Below are positions 1 through 8,666 of a DNA stretch of 64,000 nt, one piece after another (within the stretch, counting starts at the first letter, position 1; each line of letters opens with the position of its first letter). Position numbers and translations under genes: made by a program. The notes beneath the pieces are model-generated. The model made no database searches. It was not told the origin of the DNA and saw only the letters and a program-made list of their open reading frames with translations. The stretch spans positions 4,296,001 to 4,360,000 of the forward strand of contig NZ_CP089924.1 of NCBI RefSeq assembly GCF_021284765.1, read 5' to 3'. The DNA comes from Lysobacter sp. 5GHs7-4. GTDB lineage: Bacteria; Pseudomonadota; Gammaproteobacteria; Xanthomonadales; Xanthomonadaceae.

Positions 1-319
1 GGCCCTGCTGCGGGTCGTCCATGTAGATACGGACCCGGCCGCTGGGATCGACCACCTTGACCCGATTGACGTCGCGGCCGTCGAACGGCACGCGCTCGGC
101 GCTCAGGACCTGGCCGCCGCCGCTCTCGCGTTCGACACGGCGCACAGCATCGGACAACGCGCGATGGCCCTCGTGGCGGTCATGGCCGTCGTCGCGGTCG
201 CGACGCTCCTGGCCCTGGCCGCGGCCGCCCCGGTCCTGCTGCGCCCAGGCATCGCCGGCCCAGACCGCGAGCGCGGCGAGCAGCAACGGAGCCATGAGGC
301 GGACGGACAGGATCTTCAT
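1..319 (-). CDS. Secreted PepSY-like protein, 3' end cut by window edge
   Basis: An ATG at 319 opens a frame that runs through base 1 without a stop, giving the first 106 residues. Residues 1-26 form a signal peptide (MKILSVR, a hydrophobic stretch LLLAALAVWAG, then a likely AWA/Q cleavage site). Residues 27-52 are a charged Arg/Asp/His/Gln-rich linker. The following part, with motifs VERESGG, VLSAERV and RVRIYMDD, has the look of the short PepSY-type periplasmic domains common in Xanthomonadaceae. Such genes often precede a two-component system, which would lie outside the window. The domain call is by eye and is an inference; secretion is well supported. Confidence 0.6.
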   Translation of the reverse strand, partial: MKILSVRLMAPLLLAALAVWAGDAWAQQDRGGRGQGQERRDRDDGHDRHEGHRALSDAVRRVERESGGGQVLSAERVPFDGRDVNRVKVVDPSGRVRIYMDDPQQG

Positions 320-559
320 GGGGTCTCGGCGGGACAACGTGACGGAACAATAGCGCACGGGCGCTGGATGAGGTGGCATTCTCGAAATGGAGCGGTGAAT
401 CCGGTCTGAACTTTTTCTTTACCTTCCAGCCGCCATTCAGGACGGCAACCTCGGCCAACGGCCAGGGAGCGTCCGCGAACGTGCCCAAGCCCGCCGCCGG
501 CGTAGGGGCTTACCCCTATGGCAGCCCGCAACGGCCCGTATGACACCGTGGTCAATGGC

Positions 560-1467
560 TCAATAGATCTCGCCCACGCAGCAGCGCAGCGAGCCGCCGC
601 CGGCCTCGATGGCGTCCAGCGCGACCTGCGCCACGGCGAAGCCGGCCCGCTCCAGCCCCTCGCGGCTGGCCGGGCTCAGCGCCGCGGCGGCGCGCGCACT
701 CATCCAGACCCGGTCCGGCGACAGCGCGATGGCGTTGCCGGCGAAGGCGGCGTGCTCGGCCGGCCCCAGCGCGATCGCGTGCGGTGCGTAGACCGCGGCG
801 ATGGCGGCGGCCGCGGCCGGATCGGCGAAGCCGCCCGGACAGATCAGGGCCGCGCGGCCGGCCAGCACCGCCAGCACCACGTTGGTGTGGTACTCGCCCG
901 GCGCCAGGTCGAACAGCAGGGTCGCGCGCAGGCCCAGGGCCTCGTGCATCAGGCGCGCGCCTTGCTCGTCGCAGCGCTCCGACAGGCCGCAGTAGCCCAA
1001 GCCGTGGGCGCGGTCGATCACCAGCGCACCGGTGAGCTCGCAGGGATGCGGCTGGGTCGACAGGTCGATTTCGTCGTAGCCCAGCACGTCGCGGAAGAAG
1101 CCGCGGATGTCGGCGCGCTCGGCCTCGCGCTGGCGCACCGGATGGCGCATGCGTCCGATCAGGGTGCGACCGGGCGCGGTCGCGTAGACGTTGTTGGGGA
1201 ACAGCGCGTCGGGGGTGGCCGGGTCGCCGGCGAAGCAGACCGTCGGCAGCAGCGCCGACAAGGCGCGCTGCAGTTCGCGATGCTGGGCGCTGGCCAGGCC
1301 GGGGTCGAAGCCCTCGGCGTCGGCCATGTAGCGGTTGTCGCCGGCCGACTGTTCGGCGCGCGCGAACCCGTCCGGCGCGACCAGGAACGCGGCGCGCGCG
1401 GTGGCCGCGCCGAAATCCGGCGCGCAGCCGCGCGCATAGGCCAGGAAGGCCTCGCAGTCGCGCCCGA

Positions 1468-1471
<4 letters not shown>
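560..1471 (-). CDS. CtlX-like amidinotransferase/deiminase-family hydrolase
   Basis: This 303-aa protein belongs to the guanidine-modifying (arginine deiminase / DDAH / amidinotransferase) fold. Visible motifs are FPNNVY at residues 91-96, the acidic CELTGALVID block near 143, EYHTN near 190 with the catalytic His, and a C-terminal GGGSLRCCVGEIY segment carrying the nucleophilic Cys. The order and the terminal GGGS-R-C pattern match citrulline hydrolase CtlX and related 'arginine deiminase-related' proteins, which release ammonia from citrulline-type substrates in the cytoplasm. The ATG overlaps the dusA stop by 4 bases (ATGA, 1468-1471), so the two are translationally coupled. The substrate is not proven by sequence; a DDAH-type activity is the alternative. 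Confidence 0.8.
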
Positions 1472-2484
<1,013 letters not shown>

Positions 2485-3035
2485 TGTACGGGGTGGGGGC
2501 TGAGCGCCGGGTCGAGGCGCTTCGTCACTTGGCGTGCGAAATGCGGTCTAGCGATCCGGCGCAAAATTACGAACCTGACCCCATTTCCATCCCAGCGCCA
2601 CCATGAAGACCATGCGCAACAAGCTGGCCTCGCGCCAGCAGCCTACGCGCACGGGTGAGGTGTTCGACACCAGGGGCGTAGCAGATTGGTGGGACAGGCA
2701 GCGCTCGCAGGCGGCATAGATCGGCGAATACGACCATTGCCCTGGTCCACCCGGACCAGATCTAGGCAACCTGGGCGACAAGGTGAAACGCTGAGCTACA
2801 AAGGTATCCGTCTTACGGCAAGTCCTTGAATGAGCTAGCCAGCCTGGGTGGTGAAAAAATAGCCAAAAGAGGGGTTCCGGCCGGAAAGCTCCGAAATTCA
2901 AGGAAAACTCGGCATTTTATACATCGCTTATCCACAGCTTTGTCACAGGTTTATCTGCAACGCTGCGATGAAAGTGGGCGTAGCTTCCGTCGTGGGCGGT
3001 CAGTCGACCGCTCTCAACGAAAGGAGAAATGTCCC
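2485..3035. other. Gene-poor, AT-richer stretch; only a doubtful 38-aa ORF
   Basis: No recognisable gene. On the plus strand a small ORF (2603-2719, ATG AAG ACC ATG ... TAG, 38 aa, ending in a Trp-Trp-Asp-Arg motif) is possible but has no clear ribosome binding site. From about 2820 the composition becomes distinctly richer in A+T than the flanks. A perfect DnaA-box consensus (TTATCCACA) lies at 2928-2936 and a weaker relative (TTATCTGCA) at 2951-2959. The stretch ends with the leader of the 79-aa gene that follows. Confidence 0.5.
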
Positions 3036-3275
3036 GTGAGCTGGAACCAGAATGACAACAAGCACTATCGCGGCCCGATTGACCGGGTGTTCGTCTCGAC
3101 GACTGAGTCGTACGAAATGAGTTACTTCATCGATGCGTATCTCAGGACGCGAAGCTACGACGTGACGGACAGCAACCGTCGCATTGTCGGCGCCAAACTC
3201 GAGACGTACAACGGTCGCGCGCCATGGAAGCGCGATGACTTGAACGCCTTCCTCGACGGCGCGTTCAAGAAGTAA
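3036..3275 (+). CDS. Hypothetical 79-aa protein
   Basis: A GTG at 3036 is preceded by a strong AAGGAGA ribosome binding site at 3021-3027 with normal spacing, so this start is preferred over an in-frame ATG 70 codons upstream that has no such site. The 79-residue product is soluble, mildly charged and aromatic (MSWNQNDNKHYRG start, YFIDAYLRTR in the middle, AFLDGAFKK end). I recognise no family. It is alone, flanked by non-coding DNA, and followed by a 7-bp hairpin at 3294-3316 without a T-run. Its codon use is less GC-biased than the surrounding genome, consistent with acquired DNA. Confidence 0.6.
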   Translation: MSWNQNDNKHYRGPIDRVFVSTTESYEMSYFIDAYLRTRSYDVTDSNRRIVGAKLETYNGRAPWKRDDLNAFLDGAFKK

Positions 3276-3588
3276 CAGAAGAGCTGAACGGCTCCTACGA
3301 TGTGCGCAGTCGTAGGTGCCGCTCCTTCTGTCGGCTCGTAAGCCGCGAACGAATACGGAGCAGCGCGACGCGGTAGCCGCTCCCTGCCACAAATTCCGTC
3401 GACAAAAAAAGTCTGAGTTATTAAGGCGGGCTTGGCGGCGCGCTATGCCGAAGCGATAGCGAAGAATCCTGAATACTTACGAAGCTCATAGAGCGAAGCC
3501 ACCATCTCCTACTCTGCAGCAAAGGGAGCGGCAAACGCGCTTTTAAAGCCCTATGGCGCAGCCGGCGCTTCCTTGAACCCGGTGCCCT
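3276..3588. other. Intergenic stretch without recognised gene
   Basis: Holds an inverted repeat at 3294-3300 / 3310-3316 (CCTACGA and TCGTAGG, 9-base loop), which may end transcription of the 79-aa gene although no T-run follows. An A-rich tract occurs near 3404-3410. Nothing else was supported. Confidence 0.5.
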
Positions 3589-4196
3589 CTAGGCGCCCCC
3601 AGAGGACTTCGCGTAGTCAGCGAAGCGGCGTGCGGCAATTTCCTCCGGAAGATGCCTCTTTAGCTCAATCTCGAAAGCTGCAAACGACTCAGCCGCTTGT
3701 CGTGCAGCCTCCGCCATGAACGTCGCGTTCTCGTCGATAACTTTCCATTGACGGTCGTCTGGCTCCACGTCCAATGATTGCAGCCACGTCGCGAAGTGGC
3801 CGATTGCCTCGCTCAAAGACAGGCAGTATGCGAAATTTGCCGCGACCTTTGCGGGTAATGCCGCAACATGAGAGGCATGGCGCTCAAACGGAACTGCGTG
3901 CTGCATAGCAATTGCGCGCCCCAGTTCTCGAGCCCTGCCACGCGCCGCACGCAAGTCACTGAGGAGAGTCGCCACAGCGCGCAGGTGGTTCTGAGTTAGC
4001 TGCGTGGCATGCATTAGCGCACATGCTAAAACTTGTCGACGCCGACGTCTCTCTCTCTTAAGTTCCGCACCCATTCGATTAGCGGGAAGCCGAGCGCGAC
4101 CAGCACAGCGCCTAATGTTCCCAAAGCCGCGAGCGCGTCCCATCCCCAGCTCCAAGCAACTGCATCGTCGCCAGCCACTGCCAGCAGCATGAACAT
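3589..4196 (-). pseudogene. Membrane-anchored hypothetical protein, frameshifted at a (GA)5 repeat
   Basis: Reading from the ATG at 4196 (AGGGGC 8 bases upstream) gives a short periplasmic start, one hydrophobic helix (WDALAALGTLGAVLVALGF) and a basic stop-transfer end, then a stop after 54 residues near 4033. The adjacent frame continues from RERRRRRQVLACALMH as a helical cytoplasmic domain to the stop at 3589. The two frames meet inside five GA units (TC on the plus strand, 4048-4057). With one GA fewer they join exactly into a 201-aa protein of TM helix, positive-inside Arg cluster and soluble domain. So the gene is either a recent frameshift mutant, a sequencing error or slippage-controlled. 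It lies 22 bases after the DUF4760-like gene and is probably co-transcribed. Function unknown. Confidence 0.6.
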
Positions 4197-4218
4197 ATGT
4201 TGCCCCTGGCTGCACTCA

Positions 4219-5094
4219 TTATTGGGTTGCGGCCAACGCGCTTGCGTCAGCGGCCGTACGCCTCCGCTTCCACTCCGCCACGAGGAGCTTCAGTTCGCAA
4301 AAATGGGTTCTATCGCCGCCAGGATTGTCTGGATTACTAATGAAATCCACCAGAATTTTGGATCGATCGAAGAGTGCACACACCGCGGGATGGATCGTGT
4401 CGTAGATCAGAGTCTCATCAAGATCACCTGCTTTGATCCCGACGGCCATGAATTCGTAGTAGTTCAGAACATATCTCAGTGAAACAACAGCCTCCGCCTT
4501 TAGCTTATCGCCCTCCGTTGTGGTGGGATCGTTAAGAATCGCCTTCACCGCTTGGCTGCTAAAGAATTTCTCGTACTCCGGCGGAATGGATTTGCTGCCA
4601 GGCGGGAAGTGCCTGCTGACCGTCTCTACACGCTTCAGAAACTCTGCGCTCTTCCGCGTTTCCATGATGATCACGAAGGCATTGTTAGTGCGATGCGCCT
4701 TCGTCGTCAACTTGAAATGGATTAGCCAGCCGACAGCAGCGGCCCAGATCGCGACAAAGACGGGGACGACGTTGAGTAACTTGTCGTACTTGACATGATC
4801 TTCGCCCGCGATTGCGAAGAAAGCATAGAAGGAGAGCGCGATCCCGAGGATCACGAGCACGAAAGACCAGATGATCACGGTCAGTAGATGACGGTGATCT
4901 TCATGAGCGGCCTTCAAAAGGCAAGGCCAAAAGTACACCGCAAGTGCGGCGTAAGCGGCTATGGCTATGCCACCCTGCCCCGCATCAGATAGAGCGGATG
5001 ACGAGATAAGGAACGTAACTAAGACACCAGCCAAGATGAGAGAAAGCCACGCCCAAGACTGGGATGCCTTCAGATCCTTGAAAACAAATTCCAT
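4219..5094 (-). CDS. DUF4760-like membrane protein
   Basis: The ATG at 5094 (MEFVFKDLK) is preceded by GGGGGCAAA and gives 291 residues; a start 19 codons upstream would run through a hairpin and is less likely. The N-terminal half has about four membrane segments (WAWLSLILAGVLVTFLIS, an Ala-rich helix with YFWPCLL, LLTVIIWSFVLVILGIALSF, VFVAIWAAAVGWLI). The C-terminal half is cytoplasmic and contains NNAFVIIMETRKS, YVLNYYEFMAVGI, GDLDE and HPAVCALFDRSK, which resemble the DUF4760 pattern. Function of that family is unknown. It heads a probable two-gene unit with the frameshifted membrane protein. Base composition is lower in G+C than neighbours. Confidence 0.65.
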   Translation of the reverse strand: MEFVFKDLKASQSWAWLSLILAGVLVTFLISSSALSDAGQGGIAIAAYAALAVYFWPCLLKAAHEDHRHLLTVIIWSFVLVILGIALSFYAFFAIAGEDHVKYDKLLNVVPVFVAIWAAAVGWLIHFKLTTKAHRTNNAFVIIMETRKSAEFLKRVETVSRHFPPGSKSIPPEYEKFFSSQAVKAILNDPTTTEGDKLKAEAVVSLRYVLNYYEFMAVGIKAGDLDETLIYDTIHPAVCALFDRSKILVDFISNPDNPGGDRTHFCELKLLVAEWKRRRTAADASALAATQ

Positions 5095-5730
5095 TTTGCC
5101 CCCTGCCCAAAAGCAGAAGGGCCCTCGTGGAAGGGCCCTTCGTTTGCTCATCCAAGTTTAGTCTTCGGCACCGGTCTTCATATGTTCGCTCCAACAGCTG
5201 TGCAAGCAACCATGCTTGTGTGGCTTCTCCTATGCACACGTATGGTCAGTTCAACTCCGGACAACCCACGCGTGCAGCCTGTTTACGTCCCTACAGCTTT
5301 CGACAGCGTGAAAGTCGACCTAGCTCCCCTTCCGAAGGGGGACAAGCTTCATCCACAAGCGCAGCCTAGCAAGCTACTTGGGTACGCGTAACTGCCTGCA
5401 GCGCACTTTTTCGCCCCGTTTATCGGCGACTTACGGACTTCACACGCACCATGCAGGTCTCCAACACATTTTAAGTGCATGAAAATTAAGGAATTATCTC
5501 CAATCCATCATCGAGACGACAGACACGTATAGTTGGCCGGCGGGGTAGGGACGGTCGCGGGAACTGCTGAGACGGCAACTGAGCCCGGAGCCTTGGCGCG
5601 GGCTTCGGCGCAGGCGCCCCTGAAGGGGCGCTTGTCAGCTGTTGTGCGGACACGGGCACCGACCCAAAGAGTCGCACTATTGGCGAGCCACGGCACTGAT
5701 ACCTTTGATCGTCCACGACGGGGAGCGGTC
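5095..5730. other. Long intergenic region with hairpins and palindromic repeats
   Basis: No convincing gene. Contents: the hairpin at 5116-5141 described separately; a 7+1+7 palindrome at 5326-5340 (CCCCTTC C GAAGGGG); and a perfect 7-bp hairpin with TGAA loop at 5614-5631 (GCGCCCC/GGGGCGC). A 69-codon frame at 5182-5391 lacks a ribosome binding site and runs through the palindrome, so it is not called. Confidence 0.5.
5116..5141 (-). terminator. Hairpin with short T-run in the leader of the DUF4760-like gene
   Basis: A perfect 9-bp stem (GAAGGGCCC / GGGCCCTTC, 8-base loop). Read on the minus strand it is followed by TGCTTTT and then, 22 bases later, by the start codon. It could end transcription entering from upstream or act as an attenuator in the gene's own leader. 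Confidence 0.45.
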
Positions 5731-6003
5731 ATGGCCTACGCAGTGCTGGTAATCGCCGCCTGGGGTCTCGCCGTCATGCGCTTGCCGGTGTGGCTGGCGG
5801 TATTGCTGGGCGTGGGCTTCATCGGCTTCGGCGCGATCCTGGTCGTAATCGGCGCGGCCGGCATCTATTGGAACAGTCACATGATGCCCAGCAATCACGG
5901 GCCTTACTGGACCCTGGGGACCGGCGCGCTGCTGTTGCTGTCGCAACTGGTGCCGATGACCCGGCTGGTGCTGCGTGCGCTGGCGCCGCCGCTGGAACCC
6001 TGA
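5731..6003 (+). CDS. Small hypothetical membrane protein (90 aa)
   Basis: ATG at 5731 follows a GGGGAG site at 5720-5725. The product is almost wholly hydrophobic: about three membrane segments (MAYAVLVIAAWGLAVM, LAVLLGVGFIGFGAILVVIGAAGIYW, TLGTGALLLLSQLVP) separated by a short polar loop with HMMPSNHGPYW. No family was recognised. It is convergent with the next gene. The in-frame extension upstream of 5731 runs through the hairpin-bearing intergenic region and is not taken as coding. Confidence 0.6.
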   Translation: MAYAVLVIAAWGLAVMRLPVWLAVLLGVGFIGFGAILVVIGAAGIYWNSHMMPSNHGPYWTLGTGALLLLSQLVPMTRLVLRALAPPLEP

Positions 6004-6033
6004 CTCGCCTTACGCCTTCGACGATACCGTCCA

Positions 6034-6321
6034 TCAGCTTTCGCGCGGCGCCGCTATCAAGGAATCTCTGAACGCGTACCAGGCACTGCTGAAGGCGCGT
6101 TTGCAGTCGTCCGATTTTTTGGCCGCGCGGTCTTCGAACCTCATGTCGGACCTCGCTATGACGTCGTACAGCCGATGCCGGTCCGGGTGATTCGCGATAA
6201 CGGCGTGCAGCACCATCTGGGTAGCCAGCAACTCTCCGGTCGTGTGGTCCAAATCCTTGCGCACGCTCGCGATCATGTTGTGCATTTCCATGCGCAAAAA
6301 CTTCAGGTCCGAATCGTCCAC
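6034..6321 (-). CDS. Hypothetical protein (95 aa)
   Basis: GTG start at 6321 with AGGGGGC just upstream. The 95-residue product is soluble and helical, rich in Met, Asp, Arg and His (MDDSDLKFLRMEM start, ATQMVLHAVIANHPDRH in the middle). It has no signal peptide or membrane segment. I do not recognise a family. It ends 30 bases from the end of the convergent membrane-protein gene. Support is the good ribosome binding site and codon use typical of the genome. Confidence 0.55.
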   Translation of the reverse strand: MDDSDLKFLRMEMHNMIASVRKDLDHTTGELLATQMVLHAVIANHPDRHRLYDVIARSDMRFEDRAAKKSDDCKRAFSSAWYAFRDSLIAAPRES

Positions 6322-6540
6322 TGCAGCCCCCTGGTTGGTTGTTGGTATGCGGATTCAGCGCACAGCCTACTCCCGGCAGCAGCGTCGTTCGCGGTCTGCC
6401 CACGGCCCGACCCGACCGGTGTCCGGCCCGCGGCTGAACCAATATCCGCCCGGCCATCTGAATGCGGTGGCGTCCACGATCGCATCACCACGCGCGGCGG
6501 AGGCTGGCGCTTGCAGGGGACCGCCCCACAGGAAGCCGCC

Positions 6541-6876
6541 ATGAAACCGCAAGCCTATGCCTATGCCCTGAGCCTCACCGCCGCGCTGGCTGCCGTGCCG
6601 GCACTGGCGCAGGAGACCACCAAGCCCAAGGCGATGACCTCGGCCGAAAAGATCGCCGTGATCGACACCAATCAGGACGGCATCGTCACCGCCGAGGAGC
6701 ACGCCACTGGCGCGCGCGTGATGTTCGAGCGCATGGACGTCAACCACGACGGCAAGGTCACCGCCGCCGAGATGGATGCCGCGCACAAGGCGATGAGCGC
6801 CAATGCGACGCCGAAGGCCAATGCCGACGATGCGCCGCCCAACGAGCGGCCGATGGACAACAAGAAGAAGGACTGA
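6541..6876 (+). CDS. Secreted EF-hand protein
   Basis: The ATG at 6541 starts a 111-aa protein with a signal peptide (MKPQAYAYALSLTAALAAVPALAQ, cleavage after ALA). Two canonical EF-hand loops follow: DTNQDGIVTAEE at about residues 41-52 and DVNHDGKVTAAE at about 66-77, both with acidic residues at loop positions 1, 3 (or N), 5 and 12 needed for calcium. The C-terminus is hydrophilic (Asp/Asn/Lys). A periplasmic or secreted calcium-binding role follows from the family; the partner is unknown. The upstream in-frame extension (from 6175) lacks coding character. Confidence 0.85.
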   Translation: MKPQAYAYALSLTAALAAVPALAQETTKPKAMTSAEKIAVIDTNQDGIVTAEEHATGARVMFERMDVNHDGKVTAAEMDAAHKAMSANATPKANADDAPPNERPMDNKKKD

Positions 6877-6903
6877 GCCCGCTCCGTCCGATCGCGCCGG
6901 CGT

Positions 6904-7395
6904 TTACTGCGGCGGATGCCAGACCATGTAGACGTCGGCGCGGGCGTAGTGCGAGCCCGGCCGCGGCGCGGGGTAATGGCGGAAGCCGACGCTTTCGTAC
7001 AGCGTGAGCGCCGGGGTCAGTTTGGTGCTGGATTCCAGGAACAGTTCGCGCCCGCCCAGCGCCTGAAAACGCTCCAGCACGCCCAGCATCAGCAGTCGGC
7101 CGATGCCGCCGCCGCGTTGCGTGCTGTCCACCGCCATCTTGGTCAGTTCGTAGACGCCGTCGCCTTCGTGCTTCAGCGCGACCGTGCCGACGGCGCGGTC
7201 GTCGCCGTCGACGGCGAACAGCACCCGGCCGCCGCTGGCGATCAGGTGGGTTTCCGGATCGCCCAGCACTTCGCGGTCGATCGGCTCGACCACGAACCAG
7301 CGTTCCAGCCATTCCAGGTTGAGGCGGGCGAAGTCGGCGCGCCATCGCGGCGCGAAGTCGACGATGCGGATGTCGGGGGTGACGCGTTCGCTCAT
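6904..7395 (-). CDS. GNAT-family N-acetyltransferase
   Basis: A 163-aa single-domain protein. The GNAT core is seen as VGTVALKHEGDGVYELTKMAVD (strands 4-5) followed by the acetyl-CoA pyrophosphate loop QRGGGIGRLLM (Q/RxxGxG/A) and the C-terminal LYESVGFRHY motif. The start at 7395 (MSERVTPDIRIVDF) fits family length. The substrate cannot be told; relatives acetylate small molecules or protein N-termini. It is convergent with the EF-hand gene (27-base gap) and appears monocistronic. Confidence 0.9.
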   Translation of the reverse strand: MSERVTPDIRIVDFAPRWRADFARLNLEWLERWFVVEPIDREVLGDPETHLIASGGRVLFAVDGDDRAVGTVALKHEGDGVYELTKMAVDSTQRGGGIGRLLMLGVLERFQALGGRELFLESSTKLTPALTLYESVGFRHYPAPRPGSHYARADVYMVWHPPQ

Positions 7396-7431
7396 GCGGC
7401 CATCATAGGCCGGCGCCGGCGCGGCTGCGTA

Positions 7432-8112
7432 TCAGTGCTTGCCCGGGCCTTTGCCTTTGTCCGCGCCCTTGGCTCTGTCGCCGCCCTTGGCCTTCTCGGC
7501 CCCCTTGCCGGCCTCATGCCCCTTGCCCGCCGCGCGCACCTGCGCCGGCGTGGGCGCCGGGCGCTTGCTCTTGACGCTGGGGCGGTTCGGGAAATCGCGG
7601 CGCAGCTCGGCATCGATCGCGATCGGGCGGCCCCAGCGGTCGTAGGTGGGGATGAAGCCGCGCTTGAGGCGGTGGAACTCGGGCGAGCCGGGCTTCACGC
7701 CCAGACGCTGCGCGACCGCGCCCCAGCCCTCGCCGTGGCTGCGCTCCCATTCGTCGACCACGTAACGGCAGGGGCGGCCCAGCACCTGCGCCATCGCACA
7801 GGCGTAATACACGTCGCCGGGCGCCCAGCGCCGCGCGCCCAGCAGCTCGGACACCAGGTCGCGCGGAGCGCCGTAGTTGCGCACCATCTCGTCCACGAAC
7901 GGCTCGCGATAGCGCGCGCCGTAGCGGTTCATGTCGTCCAGCCAGGTATCGACCCAGGCGTCGCCGCTGCGCGGATCCCAGCCGAATGCGAACTCCTGCG
8001 CCCAGCTTTGACCGATGCCGAGCATGGCCGCGACCGAAGCCAGCAGGGTCAGCACCCGCACGCGCAGTCGCGAGCGGGTCGGCAGGTTCGACGGTAGCGC
8101 GCTACGGTCCAT
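7432..8112 (-). CDS. Exported hypothetical protein with Lys/Gly-rich tail
   Basis: A 226-aa protein. A basic N-terminus and hydrophobic helix (VLTLLASVAAMLGIGQSWAQ) form a signal peptide cleaved after SWA. The body (residues about 40-175) is Trp/Tyr/Arg-rich with two Cys (YYACAMAQ, GRPCRYV) and no family I recognise. The last 45 residues are a low-complexity Lys-Gly-Ala-Asp-rich tail that may bind polyanions. It starts 7 bases after the stop of the upstream secreted-protein gene, so the two likely form an operon. Confidence 0.65.
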   Translation of the reverse strand: MDRSALPSNLPTRSRLRVRVLTLLASVAAMLGIGQSWAQEFAFGWDPRSGDAWVDTWLDDMNRYGARYREPFVDEMVRNYGAPRDLVSELLGARRWAPGDVYYACAMAQVLGRPCRYVVDEWERSHGEGWGAVAQRLGVKPGSPEFHRLKRGFIPTYDRWGRPIAIDAELRRDFPNRPSVKSKRPAPTPAQVRAAGKGHEAGKGAEKAKGGDRAKGADKGKGPGKH

Positions 8113-8119
8113 CGCGGCC

Positions 8120-8560
8120 TCAGCGCGAGATCACGAACTTGCCGAAGGCCACGCCCAGGTCCCAGCCCTGGCCTTTACCGGCCAGCGCCAGCGACACCTC
8201 GCCCTTGGTCATCACCTGGGCCTTGCTGGACTTGACCGCGCCGGCATGGGCCTCGGCCGTGGCGTAGGTGCCCAGAACCTCGGAGATGTTGTGCACGCCG
8301 GAGAATTCGCCGATGCCGTTCTCGATCTTCGACTTGCCGACGGTCAGGCCGCCGCCCTTGGCGCTGATCTTGACCGCCATGCTCTGGCCGTTGCTGCAGG
8401 TGACGGTGCCGCTGCCGGAGGAGGTCTTGTAGAACACCGACCAGCCCGACAGGTTGAAATGCAGCTTGCAATCGACGTTGCCCGCGGCCTGCGCGGAGGG
8501 CGCCCAGGTGGCGGCAAGACCGGCGACGGCGAGGCTGGCGCACAGCAGTAGCGACTTCAT
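8120..8560 (-). CDS. Exported hypothetical protein (146 aa)
   Basis: Signal peptide MKSLLLCASLAVAGLAATWAPSAQA, then a 120-residue beta-rich domain with two Cys (VDCKLHF, TVTCSNGQ) that probably form a disulphide. The Gly/Ser/Ala-rich repeats (GKGGLTVGKS, GEFSGVHN, GKGQGWDLGVAFGK) suggest a beta-barrel or lipocalin-like fold; a resemblance to DUF992-type periplasmic proteins is weak. It precedes the Lys-rich-tail protein gene by 7 bases. The ATG at 8560 has GGAG about 8 bases upstream (AAGGAGTCGTTCTCTC). Confidence 0.65.
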   Translation of the reverse strand: MKSLLLCASLAVAGLAATWAPSAQAAGNVDCKLHFNLSGWSVFYKTSSGSGTVTCSNGQSMAVKISAKGGGLTVGKSKIENGIGEFSGVHNISEVLGTYATAEAHAGAVKSSKAQVMTKGEVSLALAGKGQGWDLGVAFGKFVISR

Positions 8561-8666
8561 GAGAGAACGACTCCTTGCGGACAGGGCCGCAGGCTAGCAC
8601 CGAACGCGCCGGCCGGCAGCAGACACGGCGACGGCACCGCGCGGGGCGGTGCCGTCGGAGGACGCG

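Noticed and set aside
2548..2901. 117-codon minus-strand ORF over the dusA-upstream gap
   Set aside because: No ribosome binding site, no recognisable domain and mixed composition; it spans the boundary between GC-rich and AT-rich DNA.
2928..2959. Chromosomal replication origin
   Set aside because: Only one perfect DnaA box and one poor one, with no dnaA/dnaN nearby; not enough for oriC.
5182..5391. 69-codon plus-strand ORF with a short hydrophobic start
   Set aside because: No ribosome binding site; reads through a palindromic intergenic repeat (5326-5340).
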